A program made the position numbers and the translations under genes. DNA of 64,000 nt from Aliihoeflea sp052435735 (GTDB lineage: Bacteria; Pseudomonadota; Alphaproteobacteria; Rhizobiales; Rhizobiaceae). The notes beneath the pieces were generated by a model that saw only the letters and a list, made by a program, of their open reading frames with translations, did no database searches and had not been told where the DNA came from. Positions within the stretch are counted from its first letter, which is position 1. Each line of letters opens with the position of its first letter. Of this stretch, positions 25,527-34,286 are shown piece after piece. The stretch covers positions 66,131-130,130 of the forward strand of contig JBQVNB010000012.1 of assembly GCA_052435735.1 (NCBI GenBank). The letters run 5' to 3'.

Positions 25527-27830
25527 ATGAACGTGATGACGCCGAAGTTCGGAATGGGTGCGCCCGTCCGTCGCCTCGAGGACGATGCCTTCATCCGGGG
25601 GCAGGGCCGCTATACCGACGATTTGACGCGCGACGGCGTGCTGCATGGATACGTCCTCCGCTCGCCGATTGCCCGCGGCAGGTTCACCATTGGCTCGACG
25701 GAGGCGGCGCTTGGCAGCGACGGCGTCAGGCTTATGCTGACCGGCGCGGATGTCGCCCATCTCGGCGCGCTGAAGTCCGGCGCCATGCAGAAGCAACCCG
25801 ACGGCACCCGCGCGCCGACCCGCGACATCCCGATCCTGTGCGCTGATGAAGTCGCCTATGTCGGTGACGCCGTCGCCTTCATCGTCGCCGATAGCCGTGC
25901 GCAGGCGCAGGACGCGGCCGATCTGTTGGAAGTCGACTTCGAGCCGGAGGACGCCGTCGCCGACATCGCGGCAGCCCTTGCAGACGACGCCCCGCAGGTC
26001 TGGAGCGAGCGCGTCGGCAACGTCGCCTTCGAATACCGGCTGGGCGAGGCCGATGCGGCCGACGCGGCCTTCGCGAAGGCCGTCAACGTCTCGCGGATCG
26101 AATTCCGCAACAATCGGCTGGTTTCCAATTACATGGAACCGCGCTCCGCGCTGGGCGAATGGGTGGAAGGCGAGGATCGCTTCACGCTGACGACGGGATC
26201 GCAGGGCGTCCATTCGATGCGCCGGGTGCTGTGCGATCAGGTCTTCAACATCGGCCATGACAAGCTGCGCGTGGTCACGCCCGATGTCGGTGGCGGCTTC
26301 GGCACCAAGATGTTCACCTACCGCGAATATGCGCTGGTGCTGGAGGCGGCCAAGCGTCTCGGCCGCCCGGTCAAGTGGACCAGCGACCGGACCGAACATT
26401 TCCTGACCGACGCCCATGGTCGCGACAATCTCGCGATCGCCGAGATGGCGATGGACGGCGAGGGTCGCTTTCTGGCCCTGCGCGTGAGAACCGAGGCCAA
26501 TATCGGTGCCTATTGTTCGCAGGTCGGCCCGTTCATCCCCTGGGTCGGCGCCACGATGTCGACGGGCGTCTACGACATCCCGGCGCTCGACGTGGTCATC
26601 CAGGGCATCTACACGAACACCACGCCTGTCGATGCCTATCGCGGCGCAGGCCGCCCCGAGGCGGCATTCCAGCTCGAAAAGCTGGTCGACCAATGCGCGC
26701 GCGACCTGAAGCTGTCGGCGCCCGAAATCCGCCGGCGCAATTTCATCCGCCCCGAACAGTTCCCCTACACCACGCCGACGGGGCGCAAATACGATGTCGG
26801 CGAGTTCGACGGCCATCTGACGACCGCGCTGGAGCGCGCCGAATGGGGTGGCTTCGACGCCCGCAACGAGGAGGCGAAGACGAAGGGCCGCATTCGCGGA
26901 ATCGGTCTTGCGACCTATGTCGAAGCCTGCGCTTTCGCCGGCTCCGAGCCGGCCCATGTCGAACTCGACGCGGACGGAAACGTGACGCTTTCGATCGGCA
27001 CCCAGTCGAACGGGCAGGGCCACGCGACGGCCTATGCGCAGTTCGTCGCCGAAAAGCTGAACGTCGACATTTCGCGGATCACGGTCCACCAGGGCGATAC
27101 CGACCGGCTGGAAAAAGGCGGCGGCACGGGTGGTTCGCGCTCGATCCCGCTCGGCGGCGTCTCGGCTGCGCGTGCCGGTGAGGACCTTGCCGAAAAGCTG
27201 AAGCGCATCGCGGCCGACGAACTCGAAGCTTCGCCCGCCGATATCGAGCTCGTCGACGGCACCGCGAAGATCGTCGGAACCGACCGCGTGATCGACTTCG
27301 CGGGCATCGCGCGCGCGGCGAAAAACGAGTCCGATCTCAAGGGCTTCGGCGAGTTCGTTCAGGACGAGGCGACCTATCCGAACGGCAGCCATGTCTGCGA
27401 GGTCGAGATCGATCCGGAGACGGGCGCGACGCAGGTCGTGCGCTACACGATCGTCGACGATTTCGGCGCGACCGTGAACCCGATCCTGCTGGCCGGCCAG
27501 GTCCATGGCGGCGTCGTGCAGGGGATCGGCCAGGCACTGTGCGAAGAGGCGGTCTATGGCGAGGACGGCCAGCTCGTCACGGCCAGCTTCATGGACTACG
27601 CCGTGCCGCGCGCCGACGATTTTCCGAACTTCCACTTCGAGACGCGCAACGTGCCCTCGACCACCAACGCGCTCGGGATCAAGGGCGCGGGCGAGGCGGG
27701 GACGATCGGCGCCACGCCGGCCGCGCTGAATGCGGTGACGGACGCACTCTGGCGCGCGTACGGAATCGGCCACATCGAGATGCCTGCTACGCCACAGCGC
27801 GTATGGCAGGCGATTCAGGACGCGAAATAG
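25527..27830 (+). CDS. Xanthine oxidase-family molybdopterin-binding subunit, form II CoxL-like
   Basis: The 767-residue protein is the large, molybdenum-cofactor-binding subunit of a xanthine oxidase-family hydroxylase. It begins with VRRLEDDAFIRGQGRYTDDL and carries the active-site loop AYRGAGR at residues 370-376, the form II signature, not the AYxCSFR of true CO dehydrogenase. A C-terminal GAGEAGTIGA segment holds the catalytic Glu723. Such enzymes hydroxylate aldehydes or heterocycles using an FAD subunit and a 2Fe-2S subunit. Neither partner gene is adjacent: pepN is divergent and a transporter follows. The partner subunits must be encoded elsewhere if the enzyme is functional. The substrate is unknown. 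Confidence 0.8.
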   Translation: MNVMTPKFGMGAPVRRLEDDAFIRGQGRYTDDLTRDGVLHGYVLRSPIARGRFTIGSTEAALGSDGVRLMLTGADVAHLGALKSGAMQKQPDGTRAPTRDIPILCADEVAYVGDAVAFIVADSRAQAQDAADLLEVDFEPEDAVADIAAALADDAPQVWSERVGNVAFEYRLGEADAADAAFAKAVNVSRIEFRNNRLVSNYMEPRSALGEWVEGEDRFTLTTGSQGVHSMRRVLCDQVFNIGHDKLRVVTPDVGGGFGTKMFTYREYALVLEAAKRLGRPVKWTSDRTEHFLTDAHGRDNLAIAEMAMDGEGRFLALRVRTEANIGAYCSQVGPFIPWVGATMSTGVYDIPALDVVIQGIYTNTTPVDAYRGAGRPEAAFQLEKLVDQCARDLKLSAPEIRRRNFIRPEQFPYTTPTGRKYDVGEFDGHLTTALERAEWGGFDARNEEAKTKGRIRGIGLATYVEACAFAGSEPAHVELDADGNVTLSIGTQSNGQGHATAYAQFVAEKLNVDISRITVHQGDTDRLEKGGGTGGSRSIPLGGVSAARAGEDLAEKLKRIAADELEASPADIELVDGTAKIVGTDRVIDFAGIARAAKNESDLKGFGEFVQDEATYPNGSHVCEVEIDPETGATQVVRYTIVDDFGATVNPILLAGQVHGGVVQGIGQALCEEAVYGEDGQLVTASFMDYAVPRADDFPNFHFETRNVPSTTNALGIKGAGEAGTIGATPAALNAVTDALWRAYGIGHIEMPATPQRVWQAIQDAK

Positions 27831-27860
27831 GTTAACTGGATAATCGATTTCCGAATCGGC

Positions 27861-27886
27861 GCGGCGGCGACGTCGCCGCGCATTTT
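27861..27886 (+). terminator. Possible terminator after the CoxL-like gene
   Basis: A GC-rich palindrome (GCGGCGAC/GTCGCCGC centred at 27871/27872, extendable with one bulge) is followed by ATTTTG. The tight loop and short T tract make this a weak candidate. It lies 16 bases before the next start codon. Confidence 0.35.
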
Positions 27887-27901
27887 GTGGCAAGCGGGCG
27901 G

Positions 27902-28858
27902 ATGAACAGACAAGAGGTGGAAGCCCTTTACGCGGACAGGAATCCGCTGACCGGCATTCTGCTCAAGGTCGTCTCCGTCGCAACCTTCGTGGCGATGGCC
28001 TCGCTGATCAAGGCGGCCGGCCGCGTGCCGGCGGGCGAGATCGTCTTCTTCCGGTCCGCCTTCGCCATCCTTCCGATCCTGATCCTGCTTGCCTGGCGGC
28101 ACGAGTTGCGCTCGGCACTGAAGACCACGCGCCCGGTGAGCCACGTTGCGCGCGGTCTGGTCGGCGTGACGTCGATGGGGCTCGGCTTCTTCGCATTGAC
28201 GCGATTGCCGCTGCCCGAGGCGATCACGCTCAACTATGCGCAGCCGCTTCTGGTCGTCGTCTTCTCGGCCCTGTTCATGGGCGAAGTCGTGCGCCTGTTC
28301 CGCTGGAGCGCCGTCGTCGTCGGGCTGATCGGCGTCGTCATCATCTCCTGGCCGAAGCTGACGCTCTTCACCGATGGTTCGGCGATGGGCAATGATGAGG
28401 CGCTGGGTGTCACGGCTGCCTTGCTGGCGGCGGGCGTCTCGGCCATCGCCATGCTTCTGGTCCGCCGCCTCGTCCATACCGAGAAGACTGCGACGATCGT
28501 CCTGTGGTTCTCGCTGACCTCGACGGTTGCTGCGCTCGGCACCATTCCGTTCGGCTGGGTTCCGCTGACCGGTGGACAGGCGGCTTGTCTCATCGGCTCC
28601 GGCATTTGCGGCGGCGTCGGCCAGATACTGATGACCGAAAGCTATCGCCACGCGCCGATGTCGACGATCGCGCCGTTCGAATACACGTCAATGATCCTCG
28701 GAATCGCCGTCGGCTTCGTCGTCTTCGGCGACCTGCCGACGATCTACACGCTTGTCGGCGGCACCATCGTCGTCGGCGCCGGCCTCTTCATCATCTGGCG
28801 CGAGCAGCGGCTCGGTCTCAAGCGTGGCCAGGCGCGCAAGGTCACGCCGCCGGCCTGA
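27902..28858 (+). CDS. DMT superfamily transporter (two EamA domains)
   Basis: A 318-residue inner-membrane protein with ten hydrophobic helices arranged as two EamA repeats (first ending near GVVIISWPK, second near FGDLPTIYTLVGG). Members export metabolites or import compounds such as S-adenosylmethionine; the substrate cannot be inferred here. A GTG at 27887 would add five residues; the ATG at 27902 follows the purine-rich GCGGGCGG and is preferred. It converges on the uracil-DNA glycosylase gene with a gap of only five bases. Confidence 0.82.
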   Translation: MNRQEVEALYADRNPLTGILLKVVSVATFVAMASLIKAAGRVPAGEIVFFRSAFAILPILILLAWRHELRSALKTTRPVSHVARGLVGVTSMGLGFFALTRLPLPEAITLNYAQPLLVVVFSALFMGEVVRLFRWSAVVVGLIGVVIISWPKLTLFTDGSAMGNDEALGVTAALLAAGVSAIAMLLVRRLVHTEKTATIVLWFSLTSTVAALGTIPFGWVPLTGGQAACLIGSGICGGVGQILMTESYRHAPMSTIAPFEYTSMILGIAVGFVVFGDLPTIYTLVGGTIVVGAGLFIIWREQRLGLKRGQARKVTPPA

Positions 28859-28863
28859 CGCGG

Positions 28864-29697
28864 TCAGCGCGGCGACAGTTCGCCGAGCTTCGCCTTGATT
28901 TCCAGAAGATCGCGCCAGCCGAGCTTCTTGTGCGGCGGATTGCGCAGGAGATAGTCGGGATCGAAGGTCGACAATGCCGTGATCGATGCCTCGCCGATCT
29001 TGCACTGCCACCATTTGCCCCTGACCCGCACGATGCTTTCGGGCGAGCGCGACATGACTTTTGTCGCCAGGTCGCCGAGCGGAACCAGCAGCTTCGGCTG
29101 GACGAGTTCGATCTGCCGTTCGAGAAAGGGGCGGCAGATTTCGATTTCGATGGCCGTCGGCGCGCGATTTCCAGGCGGGCGCCACGGAATGACATGCGCG
29201 AGATAGGCGTTGGAGCGGTCGAGCCCGATCGCCGCCATCATTCGGTCGAGCAACTGCCCCGACCGCCCGACATAGGGCCGGCCCTCGATATCTTCGTCGC
29301 GACCGGGTGCATCTCCGATGAACAGGATGTCGGCAGCAACGTCGCCTTCGCCGAAAACGAGGCTCTTGGCCGTCAGCGCCAGATTGCAGCCGTCGAAGCC
29401 CTGCATTGCCTCGCGAAGCGCCTCCAATGACATGGCTTCGCGGGCAAGAAGCCGCGCTCGCTCGCTTTGTCCCTCGTCGGGAACGCTCGTTTGCGCGCGG
29501 GTCGGTGCGGCAGGCGTGGGGCCGTCAGCCGCACGCATAGCGCGCGGTTGAGCCACCGAAGCTTCGTTCGCGCTTGCCGGAATGACCGGCTGTTCGGTCG
29601 CCGCGAAGCGGTCCACGGCCTCGTCCATCAATGCGTCGTCCACGCCGCTGTCGGCATAGAAGAGCAGGAGCTCGCGCAGGTTGATCGTGTCGGCCAT
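28864..29697 (-). CDS. Uracil-DNA glycosylase, family 4/5-like, with substituted motifs
   Basis: The 277-residue protein has a variable N-terminal half and a C-terminal UDG superfamily domain: ILFIGDAPGRDEDIEGRPYVG, the PWRPPGNRAPT loop, VPLGDLATKVM and the terminal STFDPDYLLRNPPHKK. Family 4 enzymes excise uracil from DNA. Usual motif 1 is GEAPG and motif 2 is HPAxLLR; here they read GDAPG and DPDYLLR, so the active-site His is replaced by Asp. Only one Cys (DGCNLAL) is found where an iron-sulphur CxxC pair is usual, although a later Cys (EICRPFL) is kept. Activity or specificity may differ. Start supported by GAGAAGG before ATG 29697. Confidence 0.8.
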   Translation of the reverse strand: MADTINLRELLLFYADSGVDDALMDEAVDRFAATEQPVIPASANEASVAQPRAMRAADGPTPAAPTRAQTSVPDEGQSERARLLAREAMSLEALREAMQGFDGCNLALTAKSLVFGEGDVAADILFIGDAPGRDEDIEGRPYVGRSGQLLDRMMAAIGLDRSNAYLAHVIPWRPPGNRAPTAIEIEICRPFLERQIELVQPKLLVPLGDLATKVMSRSPESIVRVRGKWWQCKIGEASITALSTFDPDYLLRNPPHKKLGWRDLLEIKAKLGELSPR

Positions 29698-29744
29698 GCC
29701 TTCTCTATACCGATCGGCAGGCAGGTGGCCAAGCGCGCGATTAT

Positions 29745-29760
29745 TTGACGTTTACGTCAA
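29745..29760. promoter_or_regulatory. 16-bp perfect palindromic operator upstream of ETF-QO
   Basis: TTGACGT-TT-ACGTCAA is a perfect inverted repeat and its left arm doubles as a good -35 element. A TATAGA/TAGATT hexamer follows within 15-17 bases. The ACGT-NN-ACGT core resembles what I recall for LiuR, a MerR-family regulator of branched-chain amino acid and fatty acid catabolism whose targets include ETF-QO genes. It lies 143 bases upstream of ATG 29903 and 48 bases upstream of the divergent glycosylase gene. The regulator identity is an inference. Confidence 0.6.
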
Positions 29761-29902
29761 CGGAATATAGATTGCACGCTACGGCCTGTCGCATGGCGTG
29801 AGTTATGGTTTCGCTTAGGAAACCGATGCGATAAGCACGCATTATGACATCAGGCAGCGTCGCCGACGGCGCAACCGACGGACAAGCGGGTGGGAGATCG
29901 AC

Positions 29903-31618
29903 ATGAGTGAAGTTGAACGCGAGAGCATGGAATTTGACGTCGTGATCGTGGGCGCCGGCCCCGCCGGTCTCGCCGCATCGATCCGCTTGAAGCAGCTCAA
30001 TCCCGATCTTTCCGTCGTCGTCCTGGAGAAGGGCGCCGAGGTCGGCGCGCATATCCTTTCGGGCGCCGTGGTCGACCCGATCGGCATCGACCGGCTTCTG
30101 CCCGAATGGCGCTCGGAAAGCGATCATCCGTTCAAGACGCCGGTGACGGACGACCAATTCCTCCTGCTCGGCCCGGCAGGTTCGATCCGCATCCCGAATT
30201 TCCTGATGCCGCCCCTGATGAACAATCACGGCAATTATGCGGTTTCGCTCGGCAATGTCTGCCGCTGGCTCGCCGGCCACGCCGAGGCGCTGGGCGTCGA
30301 AATCTATCCGGGCTTCGCCGCCGCCGACCTCATCTACAATGACGAAGGCGCCGTCACCGGCGTCGTCACCGGCGACATGGGTGTCGAGCGTGATGGCACG
30401 CATGGCCCGTCCTACGCGCCCGGCATGGCGCTCCTCGGCAAATACGTCCTGATCGGCGAGGGCGTGCGCGGTTCGCTGGCCAAGAAGCTGATCGAGAAGT
30501 TCGAGCTTTCGAAGGACGCGCAGCCGCAGAAATTCGGAATCGGCCTGAAGGAACTCTGGCAGGTCGCGCCGGAAAAGCACAAGCCCGGCCTCGTCCAGCA
30601 CTCCTTCGGCTGGCCGCTGAACTCGAAGACGGGCGGCGGCTCGTTCCTCTATCACCTCGAGGACAACCAGGTCGCAGTCGGCTTCGTGGTTCACCTGAAC
30701 TACAAGAACCCGTATTTGTCGCCCTTCGAGGAATTCCAGCGCTTCAAGACGCATCCGGCGATCCGCGACACGTTCGACGGCGCCAAGCGCGTCTCCTACG
30801 GCGCGCGCGCGATCACCGAGGGTGGCTACCAGTCGGTGCCGAAGCTGACCTTCCCGGGCGGCGCGCTGATCGGCTGCTCGGCCGGCTTCGTCAACGTGCC
30901 GCGCATCAAGGGTTCGCACAATGCGGTCCTGTCGGGCATGCTCGCGGCCGAAAAGATCGCGGAGGCGCTGGCCGGCGGCCGCTCCCATGACGAGATCGCC
31001 GCCTACGAGGCCGAATGGCGTGGCAGCGACATCGGCAAGGATCTGAAGCGGGTGCGCAACGTGAAGCCGCTCTGGTCGAAATTCGGCACCTGGATCGGCG
31101 TCGGCCTCGGCGGGCTCGACATGTGGACGAACCAGCTCTTCGGCTTCTCCTTCCTCGGCACACAGTCGCACGGCAAGCCGGACTATGCCGCGCTGGAGCC
31201 GGCCGACAAGCACTCGCCGATCGCCTATCCCAAGCCCGACGGCGTCCTCACCTTCGACCGCCTGTCCTCGGTGTTCCTGTCGAACACCAATCACGAGGAA
31301 AGCCAGCCGATCCACCTTCAGGTGAAGGACCCCGAACTGCAGAAGCGTTCGGAATACATGGTCTTTTCCGGCCCCTCGACGCGCTACTGCCCGGCCGGTG
31401 TCTATGAATGGGTCGACGCGGACGGCAACGGCCTGACCGGTGGCCCGGCCTCGCCGACCAAGGGCGGCGAAGTCTCGCATTCGGAGCCGGACGCGCGCTT
31501 CGTCATCAACGCGCAGAACTGCGTCCACTGCAAGACATGCGACATCAAGGACCCGAACCAGAACATCAACTGGGTGCCCCCGCAGGGCGGTGAGGGGCCG
31601 GTTTATCCGAATATGTGA
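29903..31618 (+). CDS. etfD: Electron transfer flavoprotein-ubiquinone oxidoreductase (ETF-QO)
   Basis: A 571-residue FAD and 4Fe-4S protein on the inner face of the membrane that passes electrons from acyl-CoA dehydrogenases, through ETF, to ubiquinone. The N-terminal Rossmann motif VVIVGAGPAGLAASIRL binds FAD, GAEVGAHILSGAVVDP is family-typical, and the C-terminal ferredoxin-like domain has CPAGVYEW and NCVHCKTCDIKDP supplying the cluster cysteines. The end QGGEGPVYPNM is diagnostic. It starts behind GGGAG. The isovaleryl-CoA dehydrogenase encoded at 45300 would feed electrons into it. Confidence 0.95.
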   Translation: MSEVERESMEFDVVIVGAGPAGLAASIRLKQLNPDLSVVVLEKGAEVGAHILSGAVVDPIGIDRLLPEWRSESDHPFKTPVTDDQFLLLGPAGSIRIPNFLMPPLMNNHGNYAVSLGNVCRWLAGHAEALGVEIYPGFAAADLIYNDEGAVTGVVTGDMGVERDGTHGPSYAPGMALLGKYVLIGEGVRGSLAKKLIEKFELSKDAQPQKFGIGLKELWQVAPEKHKPGLVQHSFGWPLNSKTGGGSFLYHLEDNQVAVGFVVHLNYKNPYLSPFEEFQRFKTHPAIRDTFDGAKRVSYGARAITEGGYQSVPKLTFPGGALIGCSAGFVNVPRIKGSHNAVLSGMLAAEKIAEALAGGRSHDEIAAYEAEWRGSDIGKDLKRVRNVKPLWSKFGTWIGVGLGGLDMWTNQLFGFSFLGTQSHGKPDYAALEPADKHSPIAYPKPDGVLTFDRLSSVFLSNTNHEESQPIHLQVKDPELQKRSEYMVFSGPSTRYCPAGVYEWVDADGNGLTGGPASPTKGGEVSHSEPDARFVINAQNCVHCKTCDIKDPNQNINWVPPQGGEGPVYPNM

Positions 31619-31623
31619 TTGGT

Positions 31624-31705
31624 CGGTGAATGGTGAATGGGAGTTGGTCGGCTCTTGGCCTTGACGCTGCTGAGTAGCCGAAACGACTGCATTCACCATT
31701 CACCG
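31624..31705. repeat. Long inverted repeat between convergent genes
   Basis: Two perfect 16-bp arms (31624-31639 and 31690-31705) are separated by 50 bases. Each arm contains a tandem 7-mer (GGTGAAT twice, or ATTCACC twice). The right arm overlaps the stop codon of the next gene. No T tract follows, so a simple intrinsic terminator is unlikely; a dispersed palindromic repeat of rhizobial type or a bidirectional transcription-end structure are alternatives. Confidence 0.6.
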
Positions 31706-32707
31706 CCAGGCCTGCAACACCTCCGCCTCCGGCTCCTGCGGCAGAATGGAAAACTCCACCAGCACCGGCAGGTGATCGGAGCCGACCGCAGGTAGCGCGC
31801 GCGCCGATCCGACGACGACCCCGCCCTTCGCCATGATCTGGTCGATCGGCAGGCCAATCCATCGTCGCCAAGCATCGGGTAGGCGCCGGTCGAGATAGGT
31901 CGGGCCGATGCCGCGCACGATGTGAAGCCCGCCGAGTTCGCCGGTGCGGCGCACGGTCTGGCTCCACGGCACGGCGTTGAAGTCGCCGGCGAGGATCGCG
32001 CTGTCGGCAAGGTTCGGCAGATCGTCCTCGATGCGCGACAGGTGCCAGGACTGGCCGAACGGCCACGGCCAGCCGAGATGCATCGCCACGACGCTTGCGC
32101 GCCGCCCCGCAAAATCGACCTCGACATTGGCGAACGACCCGCGATCGCCGCAGGCGTCGGCCGGGTTGGAGACGAATGGCCGGCGCGAAAGAATGGCCAC
32201 GCCGCCGATATGCGTCGGCGGTGGACATACGATGCGGTGGGGATAGGTGGCGTCGAGAACCGACAATCGCTCGGCCCAAAGGTCCGAGACCTCGGTGAGC
32301 GTCACGATATCGGGCCGGTGCTCCCCGATCGCGGAAAGCACGAGTTCCGGCCTGTCATTGTCATAGCGAAGGTTGAGATGCATCAGCCGGAAGACGGGCA
32401 TCGACGCCGCGTCGAGATCGGCGACCAGTCCCGCTTTGCGTGCCGATGCGTCCGAAAAGCCGCCGAGGGTCGTCCAGATCGCGCCAATACCGAGCAGCAA
32501 CGCGAAAGCCGCTTCCGGCCAGTAGCGCAGGGCGGCCAGCGGCAGGATTCCCAGGAGCAGCAGAACCGCAAGGTGGATGCGGAAATGCGAGAAGGAATCG
32601 AACGCCGGATGGATGCGCCCGAGAAAGCCGAAGATCAGCGCCCCCGCAATGCCGAGGACGCCGCCGAGCGCGACGAGCCTGAGAAGAAGCGACCAGTCGA
32701 TCCGCAT
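31700..32707 (-). CDS. Endonuclease/exonuclease/phosphatase-family membrane protein
   Basis: The 335-residue protein has three N-terminal hydrophobic helices (about residues 8-30, 42-60 and 65-85) followed by an EEP catalytic domain. Visible motifs are LMHLNLRYDN, VTLTEVSD (catalytic Glu), ILAGDFNAVPWS and the terminal VGSDHLPVLVEF. The domain is probably periplasmic, as in YafD-like proteins. Substrate could be nucleic acid or phospholipid/sphingolipid. It starts seven bases after the AMP nucleosidase stop and is probably co-transcribed with it. Confidence 0.8.
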   Translation of the reverse strand: MRIDWSLLLRLVALGGVLGIAGALIFGFLGRIHPAFDSFSHFRIHLAVLLLLGILPLAALRYWPEAAFALLLGIGAIWTTLGGFSDASARKAGLVADLDAASMPVFRLMHLNLRYDNDRPELVLSAIGEHRPDIVTLTEVSDLWAERLSVLDATYPHRIVCPPPTHIGGVAILSRRPFVSNPADACGDRGSFANVEVDFAGRRASVVAMHLGWPWPFGQSWHLSRIEDDLPNLADSAILAGDFNAVPWSQTVRRTGELGGLHIVRGIGPTYLDRRLPDAWRRWIGLPIDQIMAKGGVVVGSARALPAVGSDHLPVLVEFSILPQEPEAEVLQAWR

Positions 32708-32714
32708 GTCCTTC

Positions 32715-34217
32715 CTACTGGAACGCCGTCTCGGAAAAACTGCGCAGCTTGCGCGAATGCAGCTTTTCCGGGGCCATTTCGGCGAGCTTTTCGAGTGCCC
32801 GGATGCCGATCGTCAGGTGCTGGGCGACCTGGCGCTTGTAGAAATCGGTCGCCATGCCGGGCAGCTTCAGTTCGCCGTGCAGCGGCTTGTCCGAAACGCA
32901 CAGGAGCGTCCCGTAGGGCACGCGGAAGCGGAAGCCGTTGGCCGCTATCGTCGCCGATTCCATGTCGAGCGCGATGGCGCGGCTTTGCGACAGGCGCTGG
33001 ACGGGTCCGCGCTGCTCGCGCAGTTCCCAGTTGCGGTTGTCGATCGTGGCGACGGTGCCGGTGCGCATGATGCGCTTCAGCTCATAGCCGGAAAGCCCTG
33101 TCACCTCGGCGACGGCCTCCTGCAGCGCGACCTGGATTTCCGCCAGCGCCGGGATCGGCACCCAGACGGGCAGGTCGTCGTCGAGCACGTGATCCTCGCG
33201 CACATAGGCGTGGGCGAGGACATAGTCGCCAAGCGCCTGCGTGTTGCGAAGGCCCGCGCAATGGCCGAGCATAAGCCAGGCATGGGGCCGCAGCACGGCG
33301 ATATGGTCGGTGATCGTCTTGGCGTTGGAAGGTCCGACGCCGATATTGACCATCGTGATGCCGCCATGCCCTTCGCGGGTCAGGTGATAGGCCGGCATCT
33401 GCGGCATCCGCGTCGGGCTCGCACCGTCATGCGGCATGGTCTCACCGGCCTTCGTCACCACGTTGCCCGGCTCGACGAAGCTCGTATAGCCGCCGCCGCC
33501 ATCGGCCATCAGGTTGCGGGCATGGACGCAGAACTCGTCGATGTAGAACTGATAGTTGGTGAAGAGCACATAGTTCTGGAAATATTGCGGGCTGGTCGCG
33601 GTGTAATGCGTCATCCGGTGCAGCGAATAGTCGATGCGCTGCGCAGTGAACGGCGCCAGCGGCATCGGGTCGCCGGCAAGCGGCTCGTAAGTGCCGTTGG
33701 CGATGTGGTCGTCGGTGGCGTTCAAATCCGGCACGTCGAACAGGTCGCGCAGCGGCCGCTTGATCCGGTCGGCGACCGATGCCTCGACATAGGTGCCTTC
33801 GAGAAAGGCGAAATGCAATGGGATCGGCGTCTCGGACTCGGACACCGTGATCGGCACGCCGTGATTGCGCATCAGGAGCGTCAACTGATCCAGCAGGTAG
33901 CTGTCGAACAGGTCCGGCCGCGTGATCGTCGTGGTGTAATGGCCTGGCTGCGGCATGTGGCCATAGGCAAGGCGGCTGTCGACGAGGCTGAAGGAGGAGG
34001 TGGTGACGCCGACTTCCGGGTAATAGGCACGGAACCGCTTATGCTCGATCTCGCCCTCGGCAAGGCTGGCAAAGCTGTCGCGCAGGAATTGCGTGTTGCG
34101 CTCGTAAAGCGCTTTCAGCGCCTCGATGGCCTCGCGGGCATCCATGAAGCTTTTCGGCTGGTAGGGCGGGGGGCTCGATACGTGCTCGATGGCGGCGGGG
34201 TAGATTCTCTTTTCCAT
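32715..34217 (-). CDS. amn: AMP nucleosidase
   Basis: A 500-residue enzyme that hydrolyses AMP to adenine and ribose 5-phosphate, regulating adenylate pools. The N-terminal half (SFMDAREAIEALKALYERNTQFLRD..., YYPEVGV) is the Amn-specific domain, and the C-terminal half is a purine nucleoside phosphorylase fold (GHGGITMVNIGVGPSNAKT; MESATIAANGFRFRVPYGTLLCVSDKPLHGE). A TATAAT hexamer lies only five bases upstream of the ATG and no Shine-Dalgarno sequence is visible, so a leaderless transcript is possible. Confidence 0.95.
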   Translation of the reverse strand: MEKRIYPAAIEHVSSPPPYQPKSFMDAREAIEALKALYERNTQFLRDSFASLAEGEIEHKRFRAYYPEVGVTTSSFSLVDSRLAYGHMPQPGHYTTTITRPDLFDSYLLDQLTLLMRNHGVPITVSESETPIPLHFAFLEGTYVEASVADRIKRPLRDLFDVPDLNATDDHIANGTYEPLAGDPMPLAPFTAQRIDYSLHRMTHYTATSPQYFQNYVLFTNYQFYIDEFCVHARNLMADGGGGYTSFVEPGNVVTKAGETMPHDGASPTRMPQMPAYHLTREGHGGITMVNIGVGPSNAKTITDHIAVLRPHAWLMLGHCAGLRNTQALGDYVLAHAYVREDHVLDDDLPVWVPIPALAEIQVALQEAVAEVTGLSGYELKRIMRTGTVATIDNRNWELREQRGPVQRLSQSRAIALDMESATIAANGFRFRVPYGTLLCVSDKPLHGELKLPGMATDFYKRQVAQHLTIGIRALEKLAEMAPEKLHSRKLRSFSETAFQ

Positions 34218-34222
34218 GACCC

Positions 34223-34228
34223 ATTATA
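34223..34228 (-). promoter_or_regulatory. TATAAT -10 element immediately before amn
   Basis: A perfect consensus -10 hexamer, read on the minus strand, ends five bases before ATG 34217. A start of transcription 6-7 bases downstream would fall on the ATG itself. No convincing -35 hexamer is seen. Confidence 0.4.
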
Positions 34229-34286
34229 GGGGGTCGTGATGTCGGTTGCGAGACGCTCGCATGGCTCCATGCAACGACTTTTCGTC

